Position numbers and translations under genes: made by a program. The notes below the pieces were generated by a model. That model had not been told where the DNA came from, made no database searches, and worked only from the letters and a program-made list of their open reading frames with translations. Shown in pieces: positions 9,327-18,959 of a stretch of 64,000 bases of DNA. Source of the DNA: Oscillospiraceae bacterium. GTDB lineage: Bacteria; Bacillota; Clostridia; Oscillospirales; Ruminococcaceae. The DNA is taken from the NCBI GenBank assembly GCA_018110825.1, contig JAGBCL010000095.1, positions 62,001 through 126,000 of the forward strand, read 5' to 3'. How positions within the stretch are numbered: the stretch's first letter is position 1; each line of letters opens with the position of its first letter.

Positions 9327-10531
9327 CGCTTTTTCAGATCGATACAGACAATAATCATCTTACCTTCGCTGTTATAGAAATGTGATGACATAGTTTTGCA
9401 GTTTTTGCCTGTAGCAGCAGATATGTACCAGCCTGAAATAAACGGGTCCTCAATCTGTTCCTTAACAGCGTAAAAATAGTTCTTGATGTCATGGTTTACG
9501 CCTTTGATTTCAGGTTTGAATCCAGGAAGGATTTCAATATCCGGAGTCATAATAGTTTCTGTAATCTGAAATCCCTTTTCGTCGATGAGGAAAGCACATT
9601 CGATTTCTTTATGCTCGTAAACATATTTTTTCAGCACTTGCTCATAATCAGCGGGAGCTGTACCTGTAAGTGCACTTACAATTGCATAAATAATACGTTT
9701 GTAGCTTTCAATTTTTACATTTGCAACTGTCGGATTTTTCTTTATGGTAAGATTGAGCCTCTGAGCGGCATCTTCAAGTTTCAGACGAGCTTCGTTTGAG
9801 AAAAGGAAGTTGAACTGTTCAGGACGTGAAAAATAGTAACCCTGAAAATAGTCAACACCCATAAGCATGCAGGTGATAACCTCGTCAACTGTTTCAACAC
9901 CTTCAGCAATAGTCATCGCACCGATTTGCTTTGCAGTATTTATAATTGATTTGAAAACTTCCTGATTATATGTGTTGGTTTCGATATTGCTTACAACAAA
10001 GCGGTCAATTTTTATGATATCAGGGTTTACCATCATCAAACGGTTCATAGTTTCCTCGCCTGCACTGACATTGTCAAGTGCGATAAGGAAACCTTTTGAA
10101 CGATAGAAATTGACAAACATCATCAGGTCGTAATTGCTTTTTACGGTTGAACAGTTAAGTTCGATAACCACATTTTCAGGCGAAAGGTTATGTTCTTCAA
10201 CCATACGGAGAAGTTCACCGTTTCCGACTTCAGTATCATTAAGAACCGAAGTTTCAAAATTTACAAAAAGTGCAGGAACCGCCTTTTGTTCAGCAACAAA
10301 AGCTTCCATTGATTTTTTTCGGCAAATTCTGTCCAGTTCAAGAACATTTCCATTTTGTTTTGCATAGTTGAAAAGAAAATATGGCGAAACAATTTCACCC
10401 ATATAATCGCCTCGTGCAAGTGCTTCAAGACCGATAACTTTTTTGGTATTGAGGGAATAGATAGGCTGGAATTCAACAAATATATTTTTATTTTTAATAA
10501 CTTCCTGCACTATTTCAGGAGTAATTTTCAT
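9323..10531 (-). CDS. EAL-domain protein, degenerate active site
   Basis: This is a 402-residue stand-alone EAL-domain protein, by family a c-di-GMP phosphodiesterase. EAL-ARG, VVIELN, IIKIDRFVV, IAEGVET and FQGYYFSRP are visible in order. The usual DDFGTGYSSL is replaced by LDNVSAGEETM, so the second metal-binding Asp is Asn, and the first motif reads EALARGDY rather than EALLRW. Activity may be weak or lost and the protein could act as a c-di-GMP sensor. A C-terminal domain of about 130 residues is unassigned. The start at 10531 follows a perfect GGAGGACGCT; the longer frame to 10600 overlaps the upstream gene. Confidence 0.85.
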   Translation of the reverse strand: MKITPEIVQEVIKNKNIFVEFQPIYSLNTKKVIGLEALARGDYMGEIVSPYFLFNYAKQNGNVLELDRICRKKSMEAFVAEQKAVPALFVNFETSVLNDTEVGNGELLRMVEEHNLSPENVVIELNCSTVKSNYDLMMFVNFYRSKGFLIALDNVSAGEETMNRLMMVNPDIIKIDRFVVSNIETNTYNQEVFKSIINTAKQIGAMTIAEGVETVDEVITCMLMGVDYFQGYYFSRPEQFNFLFSNEARLKLEDAAQRLNLTIKKNPTVANVKIESYKRIIYAIVSALTGTAPADYEQVLKKYVYEHKEIECAFLIDEKGFQITETIMTPDIEILPGFKPEIKGVNHDIKNYFYAVKEQIEDPFISGWYISAATGKNCKTMSSHFYNSEGKMIIVCIDLKKR

Positions 10532-10544
10532 AGCGTCCTCCGAA

Positions 10545-10880
10545 TCAAGCGGCGTCTTTTTTGCATACTTCGTCATAAAGAGCGTAGAGCTTCTGAACAC
10601 CGTTTTCTAAAAAGTAGTAATGAGCAATGTACGGAACAAGCAGAACAAGCATCAGAACTGCCGCTGCAAGAATTCCTATATTATCAGACACAAAAAATCC
10701 GATAAGGCAAAGAAACATCATAAGTGCAAATAAAATTGTCACCAGCAGATGAATAAGCCTTTCGTGCTGCATAAAAGCAATTTTTGTGAGCATTTCTTTT
10801 TTCAGCACCTCAAAATCAGTGCTTTCATTTTCGAGAGCGGCAATTACCGAAGCAATATACGCGCTGAAGTATTTTTTCAT
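10545..10880 (-). CDS. Small two-helix membrane protein
   Basis: This is a 111-residue protein with an acidic N-terminal helix and two adjacent membrane helices (about residues 45-90). No known family was recognised. The start at 10880 is supported by GGGGGCGATTGCT just upstream. It is the first gene of a two-gene unit with the EAL protein, 13 bases apart, so it may anchor or sense for that protein; this is inferred from context only. Confidence 0.65.
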   Translation of the reverse strand: MKKYFSAYIASVIAALENESTDFEVLKKEMLTKIAFMQHERLIHLLVTILFALMMFLCLIGFFVSDNIGILAAAVLMLVLLVPYIAHYYFLENGVQKLYALYDEVCKKDAA

Positions 10881-10984
10881 AGCAATCGCCCCCGTTCTGC
10901 GTTGTAAAGTGCACAAATTTTATTAACTTCATTATACCATATCTGTATATTTTTTTCAAGTCTTTTAGATAAATATTATTTCAA

Positions 10985-11020
10985 AAGGCACCGTCTCTAT
11001 CGAAACGGTGCCTTCAAAAA
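10985..11020 (-). terminator. Intrinsic terminator after the DUF6171 gene
   Basis: The near-perfect stem AAGGCACCGT/ACGGTGCCTT is followed by TTTTGA on the minus strand. It ends the abfA-DUF6171 transcript. Confidence 0.85.
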
Positions 11021-11047
11021 ATTGATAATATTTAGTTAAGTGTGGTT

Positions 11048-11308
11048 TTAAAAGCAATTCCACTTATCTTTTTCGTCGGGGCAGTCAGCGTTCTTTTTCG
11101 CCGCCCTTGCTTCGACGTAACAGCCGCATTTCACGCACATTCCGTCCGCAAGGCTTTCGCACCCCTTGCAGATTTCCAGCCGTCTTGCGTACTCCTCATC
11201 GTCAGCCTTTTTGTCGGGCGGCAACGCTTCGACGTACTCTCTCACGCTTTTGTAGACATCCTGCAAATCCATTTCCGCAAGCAGGCATTTTCTGCAAACT
11301 ATCTTCAT
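11048..11308 (-). CDS. DUF6171-type small zinc-binding protein
   Basis: This 86-residue cysteine-rich protein has CRKC at residues 5-8, CKGC near 48, CVKCGC near 58 and a terminal CPDEKDKW. This is the arrangement of DUF6171 proteins, which are thought to bind metal; the role is unknown. Its ATG overlaps the arabinofuranosidase stop (ATGA), so it is translationally coupled to that gene. Confidence 0.75.
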   Translation of the reverse strand: MKIVCRKCLLAEMDLQDVYKSVREYVEALPPDKKADDEEYARRLEICKGCESLADGMCVKCGCYVEARAAKKNADCPDEKDKWNCF

Positions 11309-12777
11309 TCAAGCACTACCGAAACAACGGAGCAAGCAGGCATTTTCACGGTTACTGCGTCACTTTCAAGCTTAACCTCATAAGCCTTTGGTGCAACCTT
11401 GTTTCCGTCCTCGAAGTCGTTGTATGCACGAACGTCAGCATCAAGAATTTCAGCGGAAGCCTTTGCTGCTGCAAAGCCATTGATTGCACAGCTGATTTCG
11501 TACTCCTCATCAAGTGAGCAGTTTGCAAGGGTAATTGTCATCTTGCCGTCACGTACGGAAACGCTCTGTGAAATTGCAGGGATTTCCTTATCGCTTACCT
11601 TGTCATTTTCGCAGAAGCTGTAAACCAGGTCGCTGTCCTGATGGGTCTTGAACATATTGAATACGTGATAGGTCGGAGTCTTGACCATCTTCTTGCCCTC
11701 GGTGAGAATGAGCGCCTGAAGCACATTTACGGCCTGAGCGAGATTAGCCATTATTACTCTGTCAGAGTGGCTGTTGAACATGTTTAAGTTTACAGCCGCA
11801 ACGATAGCATCACGCATTGTATTCTGCTGATAGAGAAAACCTGGATTTGTACCTGGTTCAACATCGTACCAGCAGCCCCACTCATCAACGATAAGACCGA
11901 TTGTGTTGTTCGGGTTGTAACGGTTCATAATCTCGCTGTGACGTGTGATAAGCTCGTCCATATAGAGAGTTTTTGAAATTGTGGAGTAATATTCCTCATT
12001 ACTGAAATCGGTAGCGCTGCCCTTGTGGTTCCAGTCACCTGTCGGTACGGTGTAGTAATGGAGGGAAATAGCCTTTGTGTGCCAGTCCTTCACGTTTTCC
12101 ATCAGCACCTCTGTCCAGTGGTAATCCTCAGCATTAGGGCCGCAGGCAACCTTGAACAGCTCGTTGCCGCTGAAGTTACGGCAATATGTCTGATAACGGC
12201 GATATTCGTCAGCGTAGTATTCGGGACGCATATTTCCGCCGCAGCCCCAGTTTTCGTTGCCGATCCCGAGATACTTCAGCTTCCATGCCTTGTCACGACC
12301 ATTCTTTCGGCGAAGCTCAGCCATCGGAGAAATATCGTCAGATGTTATGTACTCAACCCATTCAGCAAGTTCCTGAACAGTACCGCTTCCGAGATTTCCT
12401 GCGAGGTAAGGCTCACATTCAAGCTTTTCGCAGAGATTGAAAAATTCGTGTGTACCGAAGCTGTTATCCTCAACTATTCCGCCCCAGTGGGTGTTTATCA
12501 TCTTCTTACGAGAGGACTTTTCGCCAATGCCGTCCTTCCAGTGATATTCGTCAGCAAAGCAGCCTCCCGGCCAACGGAGTACAGGCATCTTTATTTCCTT
12601 GAAAGCCTCGATAATATCGTTTCTCACACCGTCGGTATTGGGAATTTCTGAGTCCTCACCAACATAAATACCATTGTAGATACATCTGCCAAGGTGCTCG
12701 GAAAAATGTCCGTAAATCTCACGGTTGATGTGGGATTTCTTATCAAGTGCATTAACTAACATATTAAGCTTTTTCAT
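11305..12777 (-). CDS. abfA: Alpha-L-arabinofuranosidase, GH51
   Basis: This is an intracellular GH51 enzyme that releases terminal arabinose from arabinoxylan or arabinan oligosaccharides. It has 490 residues, no signal peptide, and the standard barrel-plus-beta layout. [14 protein letters not shown] and [11 protein letters not shown] (acid/base Glu about 175) are visible, as is DEWGCWYD (nucleophile Glu about 299). Start and ribosome site (AAAAGGAGCTG) are clear. It leads a short transcript with DUF6171 and fits a plant-fibre lifestyle. Confidence 0.95.
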   Translation of the reverse strand: MKKLNMLVNALDKKSHINREIYGHFSEHLGRCIYNGIYVGEDSEIPNTDGVRNDIIEAFKEIKMPVLRWPGGCFADEYHWKDGIGEKSSRKKMINTHWGGIVEDNSFGTHEFFNLCEKLECEPYLAGNLGSGTVQELAEWVEYITSDDISPMAELRRKNGRDKAWKLKYLGIGNENWGCGGNMRPEYYADEYRRYQTYCRNFSGNELFKVACGPNAEDYHWTEVLMENVKDWHTKAISLHYYTVPTGDWNHKGSATDFSNEEYYSTISKTLYMDELITRHSEIMNRYNPNNTIGLIVDEWGCWYDVEPGTNPGFLYQQNTMRDAIVAAVNLNMFNSHSDRVIMANLAQAVNVLQALILTEGKKMVKTPTYHVFNMFKTHQDSDLVYSFCENDKVSDKEIPAISQSVSVRDGKMTITLANCSLDEEYEISCAINGFAAAKASAEILDADVRAYNDFEDGNKVAPKAYEVKLESDAVTVKMPACSVVSVVLE

Positions 12778-12875
12778 GATGAACAGCTCCTTTTGGATTT
12801 ATTAGGGAAAGTATAGCATATCACCTGATTGTTGTCAATATCAAAACGTGCACCGTAATAGTAAATCGTGCAAAA

Positions 12876-12912
12876 AGAAAACGGAACTGAATAAATCAGT
12901 TCCGTTTGTAAA
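12876..12912 (-). terminator. Intrinsic terminator
   Basis: The stem AACGGAACTGA/TCAGTTCCGTT with a 5-base loop is followed on the minus strand by TTTTCTTTTT. It ends the secreted-protein gene that stops at 12919. Confidence 0.85.
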
Positions 12913-12918
12913 TTTCAA

Positions 12919-14334
12919 TTAAGCAAGTTCAATTTCAACCTTGTTCTTTTCAGTAACGATAACGTTGAATGTATTGCCTTCCTTAACAAGTTTCTTGAAT
13001 TCTGCTGTTTTCATTATAGCAGGGATGTTGATAGTTTTTACCTTTGCAAGGTTTTCAGCATCGATAATAAATGTTGCCTTGGAAGTCTTAACTGTAAGAG
13101 TGAGGTCGTTATCAACGATTTCCTGAATAACATTCTTTCTGAGAACAAGGCCGCGGCTGCCTACATCAAAAGTAAGTTCGCTGCCGTCTGTAATCTTGGA
13201 AAGAGCCTTTGCAAGCTTATTGACGGAAGCAGAAATTGCCTTGCCTGTTACAGGATCAGTGATTTCAAATTTTTCAGAGCTGTTTGCAGGAACGATGCTT
13301 GGACCTGCATATGCGGAAGGAGCAGAAATCGGTGCTGCTGGAGTTTCTTCAGGCTTTACTTCTGGCTTAGTTGTTGGAATAGAAGGTGTTTCACCAGTAG
13401 CGGAAAGAAGTTCAATCTTTGTAATTGTTACGTTGTAACCCTGAACAACAAAACCATTTGCCTTGAGAGTTTCAACATCACCCTCTGCAACTGTAAATGT
13501 GTAAGATGTGCTGTCTGCTGTGCAATCATATGCTTTACCACCATTGAAAGATGGAAGAACATCCCAGTTGCCAGTAGGAATCTTAACAGCGAACTGCTGA
13601 TAAGCAGCATCTGCACAACCTACGGAATATGTAATCTTTATTGTATCGCCGGCAGCAACAGAATCAAATTTACCAGCAGCTACTACTGCAGCATCAGATG
13701 ACCAGTCACTTGCTGTAAATGGAGCAGAACCTTCCCAAAGAACTGTGGAAGCGGATGGCTCAGGCTCTGGAGTTGGTTCTTCAGTAGATGGTTCATCTTC
13801 AACCTCTGTGGTTAATGTCAAAGAAGTCCATGTAGCTTGAATGCTGCCGTCGTCCTTGAAATCTGCAATGTCAGTAAATGAAATAGTGGCCAAATCAAGA
13901 GACTGATCTCCGCTGAACCAACCGTTCTGCTTTGCCTGAACCCATGTCAGATCCTTATTATCAAGCAATGTTTCAGTTTTTTCACCATTTGTTGCAACAA
14001 TTGTAAGACCTGTAATTGTTGCTGTAAATTCAGTTCCTACATCATATTCTGCATCGCTGATGAGACCTGCTGCAAAAGAAAAGCTGAGGCCTGTAGATTC
14101 AGCTGCAGTTTCAGCTTTGATGTTTGAACCTGATAATGTGAGGGAAGTAGCTGTTCCTGTACCTGCATAATTACCATCATAGTTTGTTGTACTTTCATTT
14201 GATGATGTAAGTTTGAGCATGAACTGGTAATTGCTTGTTTCAATATTTTTGGTTGCCGCAAATGATGTTACAGTCATGGTTGTCAAAGCCATTGCCGACG
14301 CAAGAACGCCTGCAAGAACCTTTTTAAGCTTCAT
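12919..14334 (-). CDS. Secreted two-module protein, likely glycan-associated
   Basis: This is a 471-residue exported protein with a typical signal peptide (MKLKKVLAGVLASAMALTTM, cleavage after SFAA). It has three parts. Residues about 30-180 form a beta-rich domain rich in Ser/Thr. An EPTPEPEP linker leads to a second beta module (about 195-305; LWEGSAPFTASDW, then NWDVLPSFNGGKAYD) that resembles carbohydrate-binding folds of ruminococcal enzymes. A third domain (about 345-471) contains repeated beta-alpha units. No catalytic motif or dockerin was seen. A GAGGAGG site supports the start. The function is inferred only weakly. Confidence 0.7.
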   Translation of the reverse strand: MKLKKVLAGVLASAMALTTMTVTSFAATKNIETSNYQFMLKLTSSNESTTNYDGNYAGTGTATSLTLSGSNIKAETAAESTGLSFSFAAGLISDAEYDVGTEFTATITGLTIVATNGEKTETLLDNKDLTWVQAKQNGWFSGDQSLDLATISFTDIADFKDDGSIQATWTSLTLTTEVEDEPSTEEPTPEPEPSASTVLWEGSAPFTASDWSSDAAVVAAGKFDSVAAGDTIKITYSVGCADAAYQQFAVKIPTGNWDVLPSFNGGKAYDCTADSTSYTFTVAEGDVETLKANGFVVQGYNVTITKIELLSATGETPSIPTTKPEVKPEETPAAPISAPSAYAGPSIVPANSSEKFEITDPVTGKAISASVNKLAKALSKITDGSELTFDVGSRGLVLRKNVIQEIVDNDLTLTVKTSKATFIIDAENLAKVKTINIPAIMKTAEFKKLVKEGNTFNVIVTEKNKVEIELA

Positions 14335-14499
14335 AATAAATTCCTCCTCATTTATTTGAAAACCAATGTAAAGGTTTTCGCAAATTTTATATATTAATTA
14401 TATCAAAATTATGCGATATATACAAGAATTATTTTGTATGATTTCAATAAAACTTTTTTATTCAAATCTCACAATCAACGGCACAAAAAACGTTTAAGA

Positions 14500-14528
14500 A
14501 AAAAACGGCACAGAAATAATCCGTGCCG
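14500..14528 (-). terminator. Intrinsic terminator after putP
   Basis: The hairpin CGGCAC/GTGCCG with adjoining pairs is followed on the minus strand by TTTTTTTCT. It lies directly downstream of the putP stop. Confidence 0.8.
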
Positions 14529-14539
14529 CAAAGTGTAAA

Positions 14540-16066
14540 TTACTCAATCGTCTTTGCCTTTTCAAAGATTTCAAGAACTTCTTTGGAAGGTTCCTTATCA
14601 ATGAGGGAAACAATCACTGTAAGAAGAATTGAAGCTGCAAATCCAGGAACGATGGAATACATAATTCCGCCGAGGTGGAGAATGTTGTCCCAGAGCAGAA
14701 CGGTTGCTGCACCTGCGATGATACCTGCAACTGTACCCTTGAGAGTGAGTCGCTTCCAGTAAAGGGAGAGGATGATTGCAGGTCCGAATGCTGCACCGAA
14801 GCCTGCCCAAGCGTTGGATACAATACCCATAATGGAATCCTTAGGGTCAAGTGCGAGGATACAAGCGATTACGGAAATAGCAATTACAGCACCACGGCTT
14901 ACCCACATTGTTGTCTTTTCGGAAACGTCCTTCTTTGCAACAACCTTGAAGAAGTCGTTTGCTATTGCGGAAGCTGTTACGAGAAGCTGGCTGTCAGCAG
15001 TACTCATAATAGCTGCAAGAACTGCGGAGAGGAAGATACCTGCGAAGATACCAGGGAACAGCATCTTAACAACCTTGATGAAGATGAGTTCCTGTTCAGC
15101 AGAAGCAAGTGTGATTCCCTGACCATCAAGGTAAAGACGTCCGAGAACACCGATAATAACTGCTGCACCAAGGGAGATAAGTACCCAAATGATTGCGATG
15201 ATTGCGGACTTCTTGACACTCTTTGCGTCCTTGATAGCCATAAATCTAACAAGGATATGAGGCATTCCGAAGTATCCAAGTGCCCACGCAAGGTCACTGA
15301 TGATTGCATTGCCGCTTCTGTTTTCAAAGAGAGAAGCAAATCCTGCAGGATTTTCGCCTTCAGCAACAATTTTCTGTGTTTCGTTGATCATATCAAGGCT
15401 GAAGTTGTCGATGTTTCTGATAAGTGCAATAGGGAGTGCGATGATTGCGATGAACATAAGCAGACCCTGAATGAAATCTGTCCACGCAACAGCGCTGAAA
15501 CCACCCATAAGTGTGTAAGCAATGATAATAAGTGCAGAAGCAATTACAGCAATCTTTGTAAACATTTCGTTTGATGTGTCGATATCAAATACAACCTGGA
15601 ACAGATAGCCGCCTGAAACAAAAGCGGAAACTGTGTACACCAGGAAGAAGATGAAGATTACAACCGCACAAACAAGACGTACAATCGGACTGTCTGTCTT
15701 GAATCTGTTCTGAAGATACTGCGGGATTGTAATTGAGTCGCCTGCCGCCTCTGTGAAGCGACGGAGTGGCTTTGCAACAAATGCCCAGTTGAGAATTGTA
15801 CCGATTGCAAGACCAATTGCAATCCAGTAGTTACCCATACCTGTAGCATAAGCCGCACCAGGCAGACCCATAAGCAGCCATCCGCTCATATCGGAAGCCT
15901 GTGCTGACATAGCTGTTACCCAGCTGTTCAGTCCACGGCCTGCCAGGAAGTATTCGTTCATATTTTTGCTCTTATTGGAGAAATAGAAGCCGATTGCAAG
16001 CATAATTGCAAGATAACCGATAAATGCTATAAGCACCAACGGGTCGGCATTTTGGAAAAATCCCAT
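14540..16066 (-). CDS. putP: Sodium/proline symporter
   Basis: This is a sodium:solute symporter of the SSS family, by sequence PutP, which imports L-proline with Na+. It has 508 residues in about 13 membrane helices. GRGLNSWVTAMSAQASDMSGWL, the sodium-site helix 1 region, is visible, as are the FVAKPLRRFTE loop, YTLMGGFSAVAWTD and the late LLVTASAIANDFF stretch. It is monocistronic between two hairpins. Proline specificity is inferred from similarity to PutP. Confidence 0.93.
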   Translation of the reverse strand: MGFFQNADPLVLIAFIGYLAIMLAIGFYFSNKSKNMNEYFLAGRGLNSWVTAMSAQASDMSGWLLMGLPGAAYATGMGNYWIAIGLAIGTILNWAFVAKPLRRFTEAAGDSITIPQYLQNRFKTDSPIVRLVCAVVIFIFFLVYTVSAFVSGGYLFQVVFDIDTSNEMFTKIAVIASALIIIAYTLMGGFSAVAWTDFIQGLLMFIAIIALPIALIRNIDNFSLDMINETQKIVAEGENPAGFASLFENRSGNAIISDLAWALGYFGMPHILVRFMAIKDAKSVKKSAIIAIIWVLISLGAAVIIGVLGRLYLDGQGITLASAEQELIFIKVVKMLFPGIFAGIFLSAVLAAIMSTADSQLLVTASAIANDFFKVVAKKDVSEKTTMWVSRGAVIAISVIACILALDPKDSIMGIVSNAWAGFGAAFGPAIILSLYWKRLTLKGTVAGIIAGAATVLLWDNILHLGGIMYSIVPGFAASILLTVIVSLIDKEPSKEVLEIFEKAKTIE

Positions 16067-16160
16067 TATAACCCTATCCTTTCATAATATATTATTCTAA
16101 TATTTTACCATAAAAATTAACAAAATGTATGAACTTACGGTAAATTATGAGAATAAAACT

Positions 16161-16187
16161 ATAGGGGACGAGTAACCCGTCCCCTGC
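16161..16187 (-). terminator. Hairpin, probable terminator after deoB
   Basis: The stem AGGGGACG/CGTCCCCT with a short loop lies just after the deoB stop. The T-tract on the minus strand (ATAGTTTTATT) is imperfect, hence moderate confidence. Confidence 0.6.
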
Positions 16188-16189
16188 AA

Positions 16190-17302
16190 CTAATTCAGAA
16201 ATTCCATCACCATATCCGTACAGAATGTATAGCTTTTCGTCACACCGAGATTTTTCGGAGCAACCTTTTTGCCGTACACAAGAAGCGGCACAGTTTCACG
16301 TGTGTGGTCCGTACCCTTGTAGCAGGGGTCACAGCCGTGGTCGGCGGTAATCATTATCACGTCATCATCGCCCATCATTTCCATAAGCGTGCCAAGCTGC
16401 TCATCAAAACGATTTAACGCCTTGGTGTAGCCCTCAACATCACGGCGATGACCGTAGCTCATATCGAAATCAACCAGGTTAACGAAGCAAAGTCCGTTAA
16501 AATCACGTTTTGCGTAACCGAAAGTCTTTTCCATACCGTCATCGTTGCCGCTTGTTCGGACAAACTCGGTTATGCCCTTGCCAACGAAAATATCGTTGAT
16601 TTTTCCCACGGCAATAACGTCCTTACCCGCATTTTTCAGCTTGTCAAGCATTGTTTCAGCAGGCGGTTCAATGGAAAAATCGTGGCGGCGGGAGGTGCGT
16701 GTGAATGGGTACTCGCCCTCAAACGGACGTGCAATAACTCTGCCTACGCCGTGTTTTCCTACGAGAATTTTTCTCGCAATTTCGCAATATTCGTAAAGCT
16801 GCTCAACCGGAACAACGCTTTCGTGCGCCGCAATCTGGAACACGCTGTCTGCCGAGGTGTAAACAATAAGCGCACCCGTTTCCATATGCTCCCTGCCGTA
16901 ATCCTTAATAACCTCCGTGCCTGAATAGGTCTTGTTGCAGAGCACCTTCCTGCCTGTTGCCGCAGAGAACTTGTCGAGGATATCCTGCGGAAATCCGTTG
17001 GGGTAAGTGGGAAGCGGATTTTCAGAAATTATGCCTGCGATTTCCCAGTGACCGATTGTGGTATCCTTGCCCATTGACTTTTCCGTCATTCGTCCGTATG
17101 CACCGATTGGATTTTCGCAGGGCTCACCGTAGTCCATACCATCGATGTTGAACAGACCAAGCTTACGCATATTCGGAACGTTCAGTTTTCCCGTATTGTA
17201 ACAGCTTCTGAACGTATCAGCACCCTTGTCGCCGAACTTTTCAGCGTCGGGGGCGTTGCCGATACCTGCGCTGTCGAGGACTATCAAAAATGCTTTTCTC
17301 AT
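16190..17302 (-). CDS. deoB: Phosphopentomutase
   Basis: DeoB interconverts (deoxy)ribose-1-phosphate and -5-phosphate in nucleoside catabolism and is a cytoplasmic Mn-dependent alkaline-phosphatase-fold enzyme. Visible marks are the N-terminal VLDSAGIGNAPDAEKFGD, MGKDTTIGHWEIAG with the phosphorylated Thr, and C-terminal ITADHGCDPCYKGTDHTRE. The start at 17302 follows AAAGGAG; a longer frame to 17335 would run into the upstream gene. It is the last gene of the deoC-MutS-like-deoB operon. Confidence 0.96.
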   Translation of the reverse strand: MRKAFLIVLDSAGIGNAPDAEKFGDKGADTFRSCYNTGKLNVPNMRKLGLFNIDGMDYGEPCENPIGAYGRMTEKSMGKDTTIGHWEIAGIISENPLPTYPNGFPQDILDKFSAATGRKVLCNKTYSGTEVIKDYGREHMETGALIVYTSADSVFQIAAHESVVPVEQLYEYCEIARKILVGKHGVGRVIARPFEGEYPFTRTSRRHDFSIEPPAETMLDKLKNAGKDVIAVGKINDIFVGKGITEFVRTSGNDDGMEKTFGYAKRDFNGLCFVNLVDFDMSYGHRRDVEGYTKALNRFDEQLGTLMEMMGDDDVIMITADHGCDPCYKGTDHTRETVPLLVYGKKVAPKNLGVTKSYTFCTDMVMEFLN

Positions 17303-17303
17303 A

Positions 17304-18959
17304 CTAACTCCTTTCAACGGAAAGTTGTTCCGCAAGTCTTTCCGCAGCCGAAATAACCGATTTGGGAAAACCGTTTACCTTCAACAGCTTTATAGCGTTT
17401 CTCGTCCTTGCGGCGCCTTCCTTTATCTTATAATCAAAGGTTACGTCATCATCGGTAACCGTTTCTTCAAAATGAACATTTCTGTAGCAATCCTCAAGCA
17501 TAACCGTCAGCTCGATATCGTGGGTTGCCGCAACACAGATACTCTCCGTTTCAGCCATTTCCTTCAGCACGCTTACCGAAGCGGCGATACGCTCGATTGT
17601 ATTCGTACCCTTCAAAATCTCGTCAATCACGCAGAAGCAGTATTCCGTCCTGATCTGCTCAACAATACGCTTCATAGACTTGATTTCCGCCACGAAGTAG
17701 CTGTCCCCTGCGCAGATATCGTCACGGACAGCCATTGATGTCACAACCTTGCACCTGCGCAGACGGAATTGCTCCGCTGTACAAGTGAGGATGCTTTGCG
17801 CAAGAATTGCATTTATTGCAGCAGCCTTGACAAAGCTGCTCTTGCCCGAAGCATTTGACCCCGTGACAAGGATATTCCCAGTTATGTCGAAGTCATTCGC
17901 CACAGGCTTTTCGATAAGCGGGTGCACCAGACTCTTGAAAGTCATTCCCTTTTCTCCAGTAAATTCAGGCACGCACCAAATTTCTGAGCTGCCTCTGAAA
18001 TTCAGCACCGCACAAGCCGAGTCAAGGAAACCTATGTGCTTATAGACACGGTTAATCTCGTCCTGCTTGCCCGTGAAAAGCTCACGGAGGTAAGCGTAGG
18101 TGTACATATCACGGAAGGTAAACATTTTCAGATAGGTTTCCGCAATATCCGCAAGGTCGCCGCTTGACTCCTTGCCAATCTTTGCAAGAAGCCTTGAAGC
18201 GGAAGAAAAAGGCTGATAAAGCTTGCCAAATTCAGCGTAGTAGTTGTCATCGCTTGCCTTGCCAAGCTTCTGCACACAAAACATAATACGGCAGAGATAC
18301 TTCATCATTCCAAGATGACGTTCAACCCTCAGGTTGATTTTGCAGTAAATCGCTATGTTTGCGATTATTCCTGCAAGCGCACCGATTACCGCACCAATTC
18401 CCGAAGTAATCAGGAAGCCAAGCAGACCTGCCGCAACTGGAAGAAAAATCAGTGCCATATACATCTGGGACTTGCCGATATATTCCATACCCTCAGCACC
18501 ACGCAGACAAGATTTTGCCACGCTGTTGTAATTGCAGATACCAAGGTTGTGAAGTGCCTTGCAGGTTTCAAAGCGGAGGTTTTCATCACTTCCAAGCAGG
18601 TCAAGCAGATGCTTGAAATCCGCTTCTTCGTCGGAGGTAAGCTGTCTGTGCAGAAGTGCATAGAGGTACTCCTCACCCACGGAGCTTTCGCAGGTGTTGA
18701 TACGGTCAAAGACCTCGTCCATATCAAGGTCGTCCCAAGTTATAGCGTCGGCATTTATGCTGTCAATTTCGGCGTAACGATAATACTCGGTAATGCTTTC
18801 AAACTCGTTTGCACGCTTGCTGTCGGGCGGGTTGTCAAACGAACCCCTTACGTCGCTTTCAAGCTTATTTTTATTTGCACATGCCGATGTAATCAGCACT
18901 ACAACAATTACTGTCGCTATAAATAATGCTGCAACTAATGCTAAAATCAGGTCCTCCAT
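17304..18959 (-). CDS. Membrane-anchored MutS-like ATPase
   Basis: This is a 551-residue protein with the ATPase domain of MutS but no mismatch-recognition domain. Walker A reads GSNASGKSS (about residue 372), and the Walker B/signature region is CVIDEILKGTNTIERIAA. The N-terminus has one membrane helix (residues 5-25) and a pair of helices lies near 170-210, so it is probably membrane-bound and not a repair protein. Such short MutS homologues occur in Firmicutes with unknown roles. It overlaps deoC by one base (TAATG) and sits one base before deoB, so it is co-translated with deoxynucleoside catabolism genes. Confidence 0.85.
   Translation of the reverse strand: MEDLILALVAALFIATVIVVVLITSACANKNKLESDVRGSFDNPPDSKRANEFESITEYYRYAEIDSINADAITWDDLDMDEVFDRINTCESSVGEEYLYALLHRQLTSDEEADFKHLLDLLGSDENLRFETCKALHNLGICNYNSVAKSCLRGAEGMEYIGKSQMYMALIFLPVAAGLLGFLITSGIGAVIGALAGIIANIAIYCKINLRVERHLGMMKYLCRIMFCVQKLGKASDDNYYAEFGKLYQPFSSASRLLAKIGKESSGDLADIAETYLKMFTFRDMYTYAYLRELFTGKQDEINRVYKHIGFLDSACAVLNFRGSSEIWCVPEFTGEKGMTFKSLVHPLIEKPVANDFDITGNILVTGSNASGKSSFVKAAAINAILAQSILTCTAEQFRLRRCKVVTSMAVRDDICAGDSYFVAEIKSMKRIVEQIRTEYCFCVIDEILKGTNTIERIAASVSVLKEMAETESICVAATHDIELTVMLEDCYRNVHFEETVTDDDVTFDYKIKEGAARTRNAIKLLKVNGFPKSVISAAERLAEQLSVERS

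Noticed and set aside
14675..15574. 299-residue open frame on the plus strand
   Set aside because: It is antisense to putP. Its Cys/Asn-rich composition is what the reverse of a membrane-protein gene gives.
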